A DNA stretch of 20,000 nt from Symbiodinium natans (lineage: Eukaryota > Sar > Dinophyceae > Suessiales > Symbiodiniaceae). Below the pieces are notes generated by a model. That model was not told the origin of the DNA, did not search any database, and was given only the letters and a program-made list of their open reading frames with translations. Position numbers and translations under genes: made by a program. The stretch covers positions 370,001 to 390,000 of the forward strand of contig CAJNDS010002071.1 in the NCBI GenBank assembly GCA_905221605.1, in the 5' to 3' direction. Positions 19,893-20,000 of this stretch are shown here, piece by piece; position 1 is the stretch's first letter, and every line of letters starts with the position of its first letter.

Positions 19893-20000
19893 CCTCAACC
19901 CTAAACCCTAAACCCTAAACCCCAAAACCCCCTAAACCCTAAACCCCTAAACCCCTAAACCCCTAAACCCCTAAACCCCTAAACCCCTAAACCCCTAAAC
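19893..20000 (-). repeat. CCCTAAA array changing to CCCCTAAA 8-mers, running off the window
   Basis: Canonical units, then at least seven exact CCCCTAAA 8-mers from 19944 to the window edge. Confidence 0.97.

Noticed and set aside
19893-20000. A true chromosome end at the right edge
   Set aside because: C-strand orientation at the right edge is the wrong polarity for a right-hand telomere (TTTAGGG would be expected). Similar arrays are internal throughout.

Overview
The window looks like nuclear DNA of an eukaryote with Arabidopsis-type (TTTAGGG) telomere repeats. The best fit is a dinoflagellate of the Symbiodinium kind. Evidence: balanced base composition, no bacterial-style genes, no long continuous ORFs, many short TTTAGGG/CCCTAAA arrays in both orientations, and coding-like pieces of only 35-150 nt flanked by AG and sometimes GT. 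A green alga, plant or chromerid cannot be excluded from sequence alone. I found no rRNA, tRNA, CRISPR array, operon or complete recognisable gene.

Layout. About 43 blocks of telomere-type heptamer repeat are scattered over 1-11.9 kb and 14.8-20 kb, in G-strand (TTTAGGG) and C-strand (CCCTAAA) orientation. Many blocks are locally homogenised for one variant: GGGGTTT, CCCTGAA, CTTAGGG, GGCTTTA, the 8-mer CCCCTAAA, and an 11-mer TTTTAGGGCAA. Between them lie unique islands of 50-400 bp, most holding one short stop-free exon-like segment, nearly always on the + strand. Examples are 1096-1215, 3253-3308, 4029-4163, 5782-5849, 6866-7012, 8197-8244, 9351-9427, 9666-9833, 11752-11818, 16919-16972, 18497-18532 and 19523-19577. 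The longest telomere-free stretch (11.95-14.8 kb) holds several coding-like frames and a 101-bp TC microsatellite. Small inverted-repeat (MITE-like) elements lie among the islands at 4190, 5073, 8447, 9456, 10070, 14702, 15974 and 18792.

Interpretation. The simplest reading is one or a few large, unidirectionally transcribed genes with mini-exons, whose introns are filled by interstitial telomere-type repeats and small transposon remnants. Several exon-like pieces (9351, 9970, 13515, 14221, 16919, 18497, 19523) would encode charged amphipathic helix, compatible with a coiled-coil protein. A few suggest other families at low confidence: phytanoyl-CoA dioxygenase at 5782, SELENOF/Sep15-like at 6866, TIR-like at 14500. 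Most long frames in the window are translations of the telomere repeat and are not genes. All exon calls rest on reading frame, residue composition and splice-like borders only.
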